Positions 1-5,720 are shown, counted from the stretch's first letter. The stretch: DNA of 6,833 bases from Chloroflexota bacterium (GCA_021828635.1 JAJZEJ010000780.1:1-6833), one strand, 5' to 3'. Notes: generated from the sequence alone by a model not told the origin. Made by a program: numbers and translations.

Positions 1-158
1 ACATTCGCTTTCACAAACGCGGCGGGTGGCGTTTTCTTCTTTTCTAGCTCTTCAATGCGTGCTTGGGCGAGCCGTAACTGTTCTTGCATTCGGCTCAGTT
101 CTGCGAGAGCTTGATTCAATTGTGCTGTCAGAGATGCTATCTGTTCTTCTGTCGTCAT
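1..158 (-). CDS. IS66-like transposase, N-terminal fragment (cut by window edge)
   Basis: Reading leftward from the ATG at 158-156 gives 52 codons (MTTEEQIASLTAQLNQALAE onward) with no stop before the window edge. The first 42 residues are a Leu/Gln/Glu-rich heptad pattern ending in RIEELEKKK, followed by TPPAAFVKAN. A short N-terminal coiled coil followed by a Pro-rich turn with a Phe-Val-Lys motif is how many IS66-family (TnpC-type) transposases of Chloroflexota begin, by my recall of the family. The zinc-binding and DDE catalytic parts would lie outside the window, so whether the element is intact cannot be judged. No Shine-Dalgarno sequence precedes the start; an extended -10 box lies directly upstream instead. 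Another coiled-coil protein is possible, but the Pro-rich turn favours transposase. The gene starts only 44 bp from the stop of the neighbouring reductase, so the outer end of the element should lie in or near that gap. Confidence 0.68.
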   Translation of the reverse strand, partial: MTTEEQIASLTAQLNQALAELSRMQEQLRLAQARIEELEKKKTPPAAFVKAN

Positions 159-201
159 GCCATCAGTATAGCAGAGAGGTCAAGTCTGAACTGTTTCGTA
201 A
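159..201. other. Gap that should contain the outer end of the IS element
   Basis: This 43-bp stretch lies between the transposase start and the reductase stop codon. On the minus strand it starts with GTTACGAAACAGTTC right after the reductase TAG. A terminal inverted repeat is expected here, because IS66-type elements carry their first ORF close to the end, but the partner end is outside the window and the boundary cannot be fixed. No terminator for the reductase gene is visible here. Confidence 0.3.
165..173 (-). promoter_or_regulatory. Extended -10 promoter candidate for the transposase
   Basis: On the minus strand TGC followed by TATACT forms an extended -10 element (5 of 6 matches to TATAAT). 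Six bases (GATGGC) separate it from the ATG, so transcription would begin at or within a base or two of the start codon. There is no purine-rich ribosome site in the preceding 25 bases. Together this suggests a leaderless transcript. No good -35 box sits at the usual distance; TTGACC at 178-183 is only 7 bp from the -10. Confidence 0.4.
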
Positions 202-1131
202 CTAATTCCACCCGCGCCAGCCTCTGCGCCCACCAGGGAAAATGCGCCGCCACCAGGTATTGACGCGCCAGCGATGACGAATGACCTCGTATTCTGATAC
301 TGAGAGCATGCTTTGTTGCAAAGATGCGAGATTTTGGACAAAGCGTGTGGGGTTGAGCGTGCCGATAATGGCGAGATCGACCGATGAACTCATCGTGAAG
401 CGTAGGGCAGTGCTGACGGCTTCATCCAGATCACCGTGCAAGAAATCGTAGTTGAGCGTCTTGAGGCGTTTCCAGTAGGTTTGCAGGTGCTGATCTGGCG
501 GCAATTGATCGTAGCGCCAGATGGCGTTGGCAATGGGATGCTTGGCAATAATGCCCATATGCTGCGCTTTAGTTGGAACGAGTAGCAGGTCAATGGCCTC
601 CTGATCGGCTATATTGAGTGAGGTTTGCAGCACATCGAAGACACCCATTTTAATCGCATAAAGCGCATTTTTACGATCACCACTATAGCCGATATAGCGT
701 ACCTTGCCCTGTTCTTTGGCTCGCGCGAGTACCGTGATAACTTCGGGACGCCGCAATATCTCGCGTGGACAGCTATGTAATTGCAACAGATCAATATAAT
801 CGGTGCGTAAGCGTTTGAGGCTGCGTTCAATGCTCTGTTCGAGTAGATGCGGCGACCAATCAGGTAGATCAAGACCGGCGGCATGACCACACTTGGTAAA
901 AAGATAGCAATCCTTTCTGTGTTTGCCCAATGCCCGCCCGATAGCTTCTTCGCTCTCTCCATAGCATTCTGCTGTGTCGAATACATTCAGTCCCGCATCC
1001 AGTGCAGCTAGCACGAGGCGCTCACCCTCTTGCGGCGTCACGAGACGCATCTCGTGACAGCCTAGACCAAGCGGCGTCACCAGCATATCCGTCTTGCCCA
1101 GCGTGCGCTTCTCCGTCAACATCGTTTTCAT
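202..1131 (-). CDS. Aldo/keto reductase family oxidoreductase
   Basis: A 309-aa protein, within the usual 280-340 aa of the family, predicted to be a cytoplasmic NAD(P)H-dependent reductase of aldehydes or ketones. The N-terminus reads RTLGKTDMLVTPLGLGC, the common opening strand. The catalytic tetrad is complete: Asp52 and Tyr57 in FDTAECYGESEEAIGRAL, Lys80 in YLFTKCGH and His119 in LLQLHS. GIIAKHPIAN and AIIGTLNPTRFVQN match the cofactor-binding C-terminal part of the barrel. The ATG at 1131 is chosen because AAAGGG lies 9 bp upstream; the open frame runs back to 1179, but that extension (MIVCRRSKQARKGCLA) overlaps a promoter candidate and does not look like family sequence. A second ATG at 1122 is also possible. 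The C-terminal tail is Arg/Gly/Trp-rich (FPGGRRGWRGWN) and ends next to the transposase gene, so it may have been altered by insertion. The substrate cannot be told. Confidence 0.93.
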   Translation of the reverse strand: MKTMLTEKRTLGKTDMLVTPLGLGCHEMRLVTPQEGERLVLAALDAGLNVFDTAECYGESEEAIGRALGKHRKDCYLFTKCGHAAGLDLPDWSPHLLEQSIERSLKRLRTDYIDLLQLHSCPREILRRPEVITVLARAKEQGKVRYIGYSGDRKNALYAIKMGVFDVLQTSLNIADQEAIDLLLVPTKAQHMGIIAKHPIANAIWRYDQLPPDQHLQTYWKRLKTLNYDFLHGDLDEAVSTALRFTMSSSVDLAIIGTLNPTRFVQNLASLQQSMLSVSEYEVIRHRWRVNTWWRRIFPGGRRGWRGWN

Positions 1132-1171
1132 TGCCAAGCACCCTTTTCGAGCTTGTTTTGATCTCCTGCAA

Positions 1172-1199
1172 ACTATCATACCGCCAGTACCATTGTCAA
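1172..1199 (-). promoter_or_regulatory. Promoter candidate for the aldo/keto reductase gene
   Basis: On the minus strand a perfect TTGACA (1194-1199) is followed after 16 bp by GATAGT (1172-1177, 4 of 6 matches to TATAAT). It sits in the 79-bp gap between the VOC gene and the reductase start at 1131 and would give a leader of about 35 bases. It suggests the reductase can be transcribed on its own even if read-through from the VOC gene also occurs. Confidence 0.5.
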
Positions 1200-1210
1200 C
1201 TGGTAATCAG

Positions 1211-1606
1211 CTACTGCCAGCGGTCGAGCGCGACAATCTGATCCAGATTACCGCAGGTGTCGTTCACCATGGCGATGGTCGAGCCGGTAACTTTGGTAGG
1301 CGGCATGGTGAACTCTGCGCCCGCGGCCTTCATGCGGTCGTACTCGTGCTGTACGTCGTCTACGTAGAACATGGCGGCTGGCTGGCTCTGCTCGAACATC
1401 GCCTGCTGGTAGGCTTTAGCCGCCGGGTTGCCATTGGGGGCGAGCTGCAGCTCGACGCCGTCCGGTTCCTCGGGTGACGCGACGGTGAGCCATCGGTACG
1501 GACCCTGAGTGACATCCGTTTTCTTCACGAAGCCCAGGATGTCGGTGTAGAAGCGCAGTGCTTTCTCCTGGTCGTCCACATAGATGCTGGTCACTTTGAT
1601 TTTCAT
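1211..1606 (-). CDS. VOC family (glyoxalase/bleomycin-resistance fold) protein
   Basis: A 131-aa single-domain protein, the normal size for small VOC proteins. It shows two beta-alpha-beta-beta-beta modules: residues 3-54 begin IKVTSIYVDDQEKALRFYTD and contain LGFVKKTDV and a VELQL strand; residues 77-126 contain MFYVDDVQHEYDRMKAAGAEF and end in DTCGNLDQIV. The DQEKALRFY helix and the GNxxQI close are hallmarks of the superfamily, which includes glyoxalase I, extradiol dioxygenases and fosfomycin or bleomycin resistance proteins. The sequence resembles the large group of uncharacterised proteins annotated only as VOC or glyoxalase, so no reaction can be assigned. AGAGGAAAG lies about 7 bp upstream of the ATG, a clear ribosome site. 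The aldo/keto reductase follows on the same strand after 79 bp. Both families can act on reactive carbonyls, so a shared detoxification role is possible but is only inference. Confidence 0.92.
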   Translation of the reverse strand: MKIKVTSIYVDDQEKALRFYTDILGFVKKTDVTQGPYRWLTVASPEEPDGVELQLAPNGNPAAKAYQQAMFEQSQPAAMFYVDDVQHEYDRMKAAGAEFTMPPTKVTGSTIAMVNDTCGNLDQIVALDRWQ

Positions 1607-2062
1607 GGTACTTTCCTCTTGTTACATTAGTTTGGAATGGTTCGTCACCCCCCTCGCGCAAGCGGCTTGTAGATTCTAGGCTTACGTATCGAGAGACACA
1701 CTATGGTTAGTATGTTACTGCTTTTACTCGCGAGAACGATTTACCGCGAAATGCCCAAACAGTATTGAATTGCCAGTGTGCAAAAGAACTGGAACAAATA
1801 TACCAGAATGAGCGTAGAATGTCAAGAGAAGCAGCATGGGGAAGGGATTCTGCAGAAAGGCTGAAGGATTGAACGCGCATGGCAGATGTCGAGCCAATCT
1901 CGACTACTTTCTTGTAGAGGCAGGCGATGCCTTTCTGAGCATTATCACAGCCCCTTTGTTACAGTTGAGGCGGCCCGTGACGTGATGAGGGAAGTATGAA
2001 TAACATTGACACACGAACCTGTATAGCTTTTGAGAAGAGAAGAGAGGAGAGGAGAGGATTTA
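1607..2062. other. Divergent intergenic region with two hairpins
   Basis: This 456-bp spacer separates the minus-strand VOC gene from the plus-strand sulfite oxidase-like gene. I see no credible gene or tRNA in it. Two short perfect hairpins stand 13 bases apart: GTCGAG-CCAAT-CTCGAC at 1888-1904 and AGGCA-GGCGA-TGCCT at 1918-1932. They could belong to the leader of the plus-strand gene. On the minus strand, TAGAAT around 1674-1679 is a possible -10 for the VOC gene, but it has no good -35. No matching -35/-10 pair is evident for the plus-strand gene; TTGACA near 2006 has no -10 at proper spacing. Confidence 0.5.
2032..2058 (+). promoter_or_regulatory. 27-nt pure-purine tract carrying the ribosome binding site
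   Basis: Every base from 2032 to 2058 is A or G. Its right half (AGGAGAGGAGAGGA) is mirror-symmetric and contains overlapping GGAG/GAGG Shine-Dalgarno cores. The last core, AGAGGA, lies 4 bp before the ATG at 2063 and supports that start. The open frame continues back to an ATG at 2030, but that would translate the tract into an Arg/Glu run (RREERRGED) unlike the family, so 2063 is preferred. Confidence 0.6.
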
Positions 2063-3151
2063 ATGAGCATAGTAGCCAATCATCCGTCACTGACGATCTA
2101 TCAACAGCAACCATTGAATGCGGGTACACCGCTCGATCTGTTGCTCCGCTCGTTTCTCACGCCGCCGCAGCTTTTCTTTATTCGCAGTCACGGCACGATA
2201 CCGCAGATTGACGCGCAGAGCTATCGCCTGATGATTAGCGGCATGGTACAACATCCACTCGTACTGACGCTTGATGAATTGCGCTCACGCTTTCCAGAGC
2301 ATACTGTCACAGCTACGCTGCAATGTACAGGGAGCCGCCGCGATGAACTGATGAAAGTGCGACCTATTCTCAACGAGATACCCTGGGGAGCGGATGCTAT
2401 CAGCACAGCTCTCTGGCGTGGAGTTTTATTGCGTGATGTGCTACAGCAGGTGAGCATTGATGGCGATGCCAGCTATGCGCTTTTTACTGGTCTGGATGAA
2501 GTGCATAAAGAGGGCCAACAGGTTGGTTTTGGCTGTTCGATCAGTCTGCAAAAGGCGCTAACCTCTGATGTATTGTTGGCCTATGCCATGAATGAGGAAC
2601 CGCTAGCGCCAGAGCATGGTTTCCCTTTGCGTGCCATCGTGCCTGGCTATATCGGAGCCAGAAACGTCAAATGGTTGCATTCGATCATGCTTCAGAATCA
2701 ACCCTCGAATAACTACTTCCAGATACATGACTACAAACTTTTCCCGTCGAATGTTACGGAAGAGAATGTCGATTGGAACCAGGGCGTACCGATAGAGGAG
2801 ATACCGCTCAATGCGGTCATTTGCATACCGCGGGAAGGTGAGGTAGTCAAACAAGGCCAACTGCGTGTGCAGGGCTACGCGATCACCGGTCAAAATCCAC
2901 CTCTTACAAAGGTAGAGCTTTCTATTAATGACGGCAAAAGCTGGCTACCGGCAACTATAACGCATAAAAGTGGTCCCTTTGCCTGGTGTTTCTGGGAGGC
3001 CAGTATAGATGCGAACCCTGGTGAACTGGAGATCATTACTCGTGCCTGGGATAGCAGCCAGCATACGCAGCCAGCAAATGTGTCTCAACTCTGGAATCTC
3101 GGCGGCTACGCGAACGATGCATGGCATAGAGTCAAGGTGCATGTGAAATAA
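2063..3151 (+). CDS. Sulfite oxidase-family molybdopterin oxidoreductase (cytoplasmic, Moco-only)
   Basis: A 362-aa protein with the two domains of the sulfite oxidase fold: a molybdopterin-binding domain (about residues 30-210) and a C-terminal immunoglobulin-like dimerisation domain (about 240-360). Key motifs are FFIRSHG (Arg41, matching the conserved pocket Arg), TLQCTGSRR with Cys88 as the predicted molybdenum ligand and Arg93 next to it, AISTALWRGVLL, HGFPLRAIVPGYIGARNVKW (cofactor anchoring), HDYKLFP (pocket Tyr224) and the C-terminal WNLGGYANDAWHRVKV. There is no Tat or other signal peptide and no cytochrome b5 or c domain, so it should be a soluble cytoplasmic enzyme, organised like plant sulfite oxidase. 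Members oxidise sulfite to sulfate or act on related substrates; the exact substrate is not proved. WNLRG is the usual form at the C-terminal motif in animal and plant enzymes and here the Arg is Gly. No cytochrome partner gene lies nearby, so the electron acceptor is unknown. Confidence 0.9.
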   Translation: MSIVANHPSLTIYQQQPLNAGTPLDLLLRSFLTPPQLFFIRSHGTIPQIDAQSYRLMISGMVQHPLVLTLDELRSRFPEHTVTATLQCTGSRRDELMKVRPILNEIPWGADAISTALWRGVLLRDVLQQVSIDGDASYALFTGLDEVHKEGQQVGFGCSISLQKALTSDVLLAYAMNEEPLAPEHGFPLRAIVPGYIGARNVKWLHSIMLQNQPSNNYFQIHDYKLFPSNVTEENVDWNQGVPIEEIPLNAVICIPREGEVVKQGQLRVQGYAITGQNPPLTKVELSINDGKSWLPATITHKSGPFAWCFWEASIDANPGELEIITRAWDSSQHTQPANVSQLWNLGGYANDAWHRVKVHVK

Positions 3152-3177
3152 ATGAGGTGTTTCATCATACGGTATTG

Positions 3178-3280
3178 ATAACATGGCACCCACAAGGGGC
3201 GTCACTACATGTATGTTCCGCCCGCTGTAGGCGTCTATGAGTGCTATATGTAGTGACATCCCTTGTAGGTGTCATGCTAT
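3178..3280. repeat. REP/MITE-like inverted repeat between convergent genes
   Basis: The arm at 3178-3210 pairs with that at 3248-3280: 28 of 33 positions match, and all five differences are transitions (A/G or C/T). The 37-base centre contains a small CGCC/GGCG pair. The arm core CCCACAAGGG resembles palindromic repeats I recall as common in Ktedonobacter-type genomes. TTGAT occurs immediately at both sides (3175-3179 and 3281-3285), a possible 5-bp target duplication, although the left copy overlaps the arm by two bases. It lies between the 3' ends of the sulfite oxidase-like gene and ctaA, so its transcript hairpin could end or protect both messages. No long T-run follows on either strand. 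Confidence 0.7.
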
Positions 3281-3314
3281 TTGATGCAGTAATTTATGTT
3301 CATGCGAAAAGCGA

Positions 3315-4286
3315 TCAAGAGATGCTATGCAATTCCATCGATTGCTGTTCTTCGGTCTGAGTCACTGCTGGCTGTTGCTGCTTGTTGTGCGGCCAGCCAA
3401 CCTGCATCCACAGATAGCAGAGCATGGAGAAGTAGGCAGAAATGATCGTTGCGTGCATCAGTGCGGCAATCATCTGACCCTCAGTCCACACGGTCGTCAT
3501 ACCGCTAATAGCCTGCAATGTGACCAGGACAAAAGACCACCACGCACCAACGACGAGATCGCGGCGTTCGCGGTAATTGCGTAGAATCACAATCAAAAGG
3601 GCTAATGTAGCAAACCAGACCAGCGCAGCGGCGTAGCGATGCAGCATCTGCACACCTGCCAGCGAAGTCAAGCTGGGAATATAGGTAGAGCAGCCAGGGA
3701 TTTGCTGACCGCAGCCCGCGACTGCACCCAGATGCTCCACCAGCGCACCACTATAGACCACAATAAAGGTATATATCACTATTGCTAATACAGGTAGTTG
3801 CAGTTTGCGCACAGGCGGTACATAGGGTTGTCCTTTGTCTACCTGATAGAGCCGAATGGTCAGCAGAATCACGCTGGCGAAGGCGATTAGCGAGAGGCCA
3901 AAATGGATGGCGAGCAACCAGTTGAGCGCGAACGTACCTTCGTAAACCACAGTAAGTGCGCCCAATGCTCCTTGCGCCACGAGGAACAACAGGCTCAAGA
4001 AGGCGAAGAGACGGACGCGAAAATCTTGTTTGTAGATAAACCAGGCGCAAACGGTTAGGATCAGCACTAAGAAACCGTCGGCACCAGCCATGATGCGATG
4101 GCTATACTCGATGATACCCTGGATGCTAATCACTCCAGGAATGATCTGCCCATGACAGAACGGCCAGGAATTGCCGCAGCCGTGTCCCGAACCGGTCGTC
4201 GTCACCAGTGTTCCCATCAAGACAATCAGATAGGTGCAAAATGAGGTGATGACAGCCAGTATTCTTATAAGGCGATGAATATCCAC
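3315..4286 (-). CDS. ctaA: Heme A synthase (COX15/CtaA family)
   Basis: A 323-aa integral membrane protein with about eight hydrophobic segments, close in length and sequence pattern to Bacillus subtilis CtaA. It oxidises the C8 methyl of heme O to a formyl group, making heme A for aa3-type cytochrome oxidases. Conserved heme-site residues are present: Glu60 and His63 in IIEYSHR, His128 in LAIHFGLSL, His216 in QMLHRYAA and His278 in ALMHATI. Two cysteine pairs in external loops are kept, Cys37/Cys44 (GHGCGNSWPFC) and Cys192/Cys199 (GCGQQIPGC), as in the Gram-positive type. The hydrophilic Gln-rich tail after residue 300 is probably cytoplasmic. The start is GTG at 4286, supported by AAGGAA 8 bp upstream. 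A near-consensus promoter lies at 4363-4391. No ctaB, oxidase subunit or SCO gene is visible on either side, so this gene stands apart from any cytochrome oxidase cluster here. Confidence 0.96.
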   Translation of the reverse strand: MDIHRLIRILAVITSFCTYLIVLMGTLVTTTGSGHGCGNSWPFCHGQIIPGVISIQGIIEYSHRIMAGADGFLVLILTVCAWFIYKQDFRVRLFAFLSLLFLVAQGALGALTVVYEGTFALNWLLAIHFGLSLIAFASVILLTIRLYQVDKGQPYVPPVRKLQLPVLAIVIYTFIVVYSGALVEHLGAVAGCGQQIPGCSTYIPSLTSLAGVQMLHRYAAALVWFATLALLIVILRNYRERRDLVVGAWWSFVLVTLQAISGMTTVWTEGQMIAALMHATIISAYFSMLCYLWMQVGWPHNKQQQPAVTQTEEQQSMELHSIS

Positions 4287-4362
4287 GTTGTTATTTCCTT
4301 GTTTCTCAAATACCTCGTAACCATGCAGGTGAAAAAGAAAGAAAGCGAATCAGTCTAAGTGG

Positions 4363-4391
4363 ATAATAGCGAAAGATGAGGAATATGTCAA
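4363..4391 (-). promoter_or_regulatory. Near-consensus sigma70-type promoter for ctaA
   Basis: On the minus strand TTGACA (4386-4391, perfect) is separated by exactly 17 bp from TATTAT (4363-4368, 5 of 6 matches). Transcription would start near 4356 and give a leader of about 70 bases before the GTG at 4286. It is the best promoter match in the window and implies that ctaA is transcribed separately from the upstream methyltransferase gene. Confidence 0.75.
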
Positions 4392-4410
4392 AGTCTCTCA
4401 TAATTGAGTT

Positions 4411-4470
4411 TAGCATTTGACACACCGGCATAGGTTCCGCACGGAACCCATGCCGACGTGTCAAATGCTA
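4411..4470. repeat. 60-bp near-perfect palindrome
   Basis: Arms of 29 bp (4411-4439 and 4442-4470) flank a 2-base centre, CA. Twenty-six of 29 positions pair; the three mismatches are at 4424, 4425 and 4432, and all are transitions. The inner 16 bp GGTTCCGCACGGAACC has perfect 7-bp arms, and the outer 13 bp of each arm (TAGCATTTGACAC) are also perfect. It lies 20 bp beyond the methyltransferase stop and just upstream of the ctaA promoter. On the methyltransferase strand no T-run follows, so it is not a classic intrinsic terminator. It is more likely a REP or MITE-type element, possibly recruited to end transcription or block read-through into ctaA. No clear target duplication is seen. Confidence 0.85.
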
Positions 4471-4486
4471 GATTTTGCCAAAAATC
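4471..4486 (-). other. Small AT-rich hairpin after the methyltransferase stop
   Basis: GATTTT and AAAATC form a perfect 6-bp stem with a 4-base loop, directly adjoining the 60-bp palindrome and ending 4 bp from the methyltransferase stop codon. The stem is weak because it is mostly A/T. It may act together with the palindrome at the 3' end of the message. Confidence 0.35.
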
Positions 4487-4490
4487 GGTG

Positions 4491-5384
4491 CTAATAGTGC
4501 TTCATGGCCCATAGGTAGAGTGCGGCGGAGCGATCTAACCGTTGATTACTCTCAACGAGGGGACGCATATAGCTGGTAAAACGCGCTATCTCTTCATCCG
4601 TCAAGGTGCTACGCATAATCTCTTCTAGCGGTGGCACCAGTGGGTTGAGCGCGGTTTTCAGGAATGTCTCCCAGGGAACAGGCTGCATGTTGAAACGTTT
4701 GCCAATATCTGGAATTACGGCTATCTGGATAGTGGCATACACTTCGTTGAAACCGGCTCCCTCGACATCTTGCAGCAGTTCACGCTCATTAAACTTCATC
4801 ATTTGTGTGAAGGGCTGTTCGTATGCCGCCTTCAACTTTTGCGTGATGGGCATAATGGGAGTGATATCATGCCCGTAGAATAGATGAGGTGGTTCGGGAT
4901 GCATGAGATAGGGAACCGGCTCGAAGAGTGAGAGGCGTCCACCTGGCTTGAGAACACGTGCGAACTCCTGGAAGGCATGGTGTTTGTCTTGTACATAAAC
5001 TAACACCGAGCGCATTGTGATAACATCGACTGAACTATTTGGAATAGCCTCTAAATGATTGGCTGCTGCTTGCACAAACTGACACTGGCTCATGACGCCC
5101 AATTGTGCCGCCATGTTTTGACAGTGACGCAGCAAATCCTGTGAAATATCGCTGAAGATAATTTTACCATGCTCTCCCACCTGCGACAAAGCGCCAAAGG
5201 CAATCAAGCCATCACCACTGCCGATATCCAGTACCGTGTTGCCTGCTACGATTGCGCCATGCTGTAACACTGCATCGCGTATTTGCAGCAGGGGCTGCAT
5301 CATGATTTTGAGTATCTCCGGGTCGCCGCCGTGTCTCTGCTGTAGTAGCCACAATGCCCATTGATCTTGTGTTTTAGTTGCCAT
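4491..5384 (-). CDS. Class I SAM-dependent methyltransferase (UbiE-like domain)
   Basis: A 297-aa predicted cytoplasmic enzyme. The Rossmann-type SAM-binding domain spans about residues 35-160: motif I VLDIGSGDG (51-59), acidic motif II at Asp79 in IIFSDIS, VDVITMRSVLVYV (119-131), and the post-III segment RVLKPGGRLSLFEPV (143-157). These features place it in the methyltransferase 11/25-type group. The C-terminal 130 residues (MHPEPPHLFYGHDITPIM onward) form a second part that probably shapes the substrate site and has no motif I recognise, so the methyl acceptor is unknown. The ATG at 5384 follows GAGGAG with a 9-bp spacing. The gene is alone on its strand, with ctaA 204 bp downstream behind a palindrome and a separate promoter. 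The Ser/Thr kinase gene is divergent, and an operator-like inverted repeat lies 27 bp upstream of the start. Confidence 0.9.
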   Translation of the reverse strand: MATKTQDQWALWLLQQRHGGDPEILKIMMQPLLQIRDAVLQHGAIVAGNTVLDIGSGDGLIAFGALSQVGEHGKIIFSDISQDLLRHCQNMAAQLGVMSQCQFVQAAANHLEAIPNSSVDVITMRSVLVYVQDKHHAFQEFARVLKPGGRLSLFEPVPYLMHPEPPHLFYGHDITPIMPITQKLKAAYEQPFTQMMKFNERELLQDVEGAGFNEVYATIQIAVIPDIGKRFNMQPVPWETFLKTALNPLVPPLEEIMRSTLTDEEIARFTSYMRPLVESNQRLDRSAALYLWAMKHY

Positions 5385-5410
5385 AAATCTATTCTCCTCT
5401 TAAACACTAC

Positions 5411-5430
5411 ATATTGCCTTGTTGCAATAT
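5411..5430. promoter_or_regulatory. Operator-like inverted repeat upstream of the methyltransferase
   Basis: ATATTGC and GCAATAT are perfect 7-bp arms separated by 6 bp, a 20-bp dyad typical of binding sites for dimeric helix-turn-helix repressors. It ends 27 bp before the ATG at 5384, where a repressor could cover a promoter or the start of the transcript. No regulator gene lies in the window, so the binding protein is unknown. It could also fold as a short RNA hairpin in the leader. Confidence 0.45.
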
Positions 5431-5691
5431 CTTCCTCAGAGATCACGTTGTAACTCCCATCTATGTGTCGTATTGGAAAAAAGAGGGCCAATAAAAGGGA
5501 AGATGAAAAGAAATAACAAGACTAGAAAATGACTACTACTTGATCTTCTTGTTAGCAACATACTATTGCATACTTTAGGAAGAGAAGGTGGAAATCGTTC
5601 ACCGTGTTCATGCTTGTTGGTCAATGGGCCGTGGCAGACATGACGAACCGGTTCCCACCTTAAAAAAGAGAGAGGAGAGTGTGGTTCGATG

Positions 5692-5720
5692 TTGACAGCA
5701 ATTAGGCAGACGTATACTAT
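5692..5720 (+). promoter_or_regulatory. Promoter candidate for the Ser/Thr kinase gene
   Basis: A perfect TTGACA at 5692-5697 is followed either by TATACT after 15 bp (5713-5718, 5 of 6 matches) or by TACTAT after 17 bp (5715-5720, 4 of 6). Transcription would start near 5727, leaving a leader of about 35 bases. The kinase ribosome site GAGGGGAAG lies just before the ATG at 5763. Confidence 0.6.

Noticed and set aside
1002..1477. Open frames on the plus strand across the reductase and VOC genes
   Set aside because: They are antisense to two genes with clear family motifs, have no good ribosome sites and give compositionally odd peptides.
3327..4050. Frames on both strands within ctaA
   Set aside because: CtaA is complete with all His and Cys residues in its own frame; the others are by-products.
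5514..5554. 8-bp inverted repeat TAACAAGA/TCTTGTTA with a 25-base spacer
   Set aside because: In an AT-rich spacer of this length such a loose match is expected by chance and no T-run or regulatory context supports it.
5645..5654. 10-bp palindrome GAACCGGTTC upstream of the kinase gene
   Set aside because: Short, without extended symmetry; it may be an operator but a single 10-bp palindrome in this much sequence is weak evidence.
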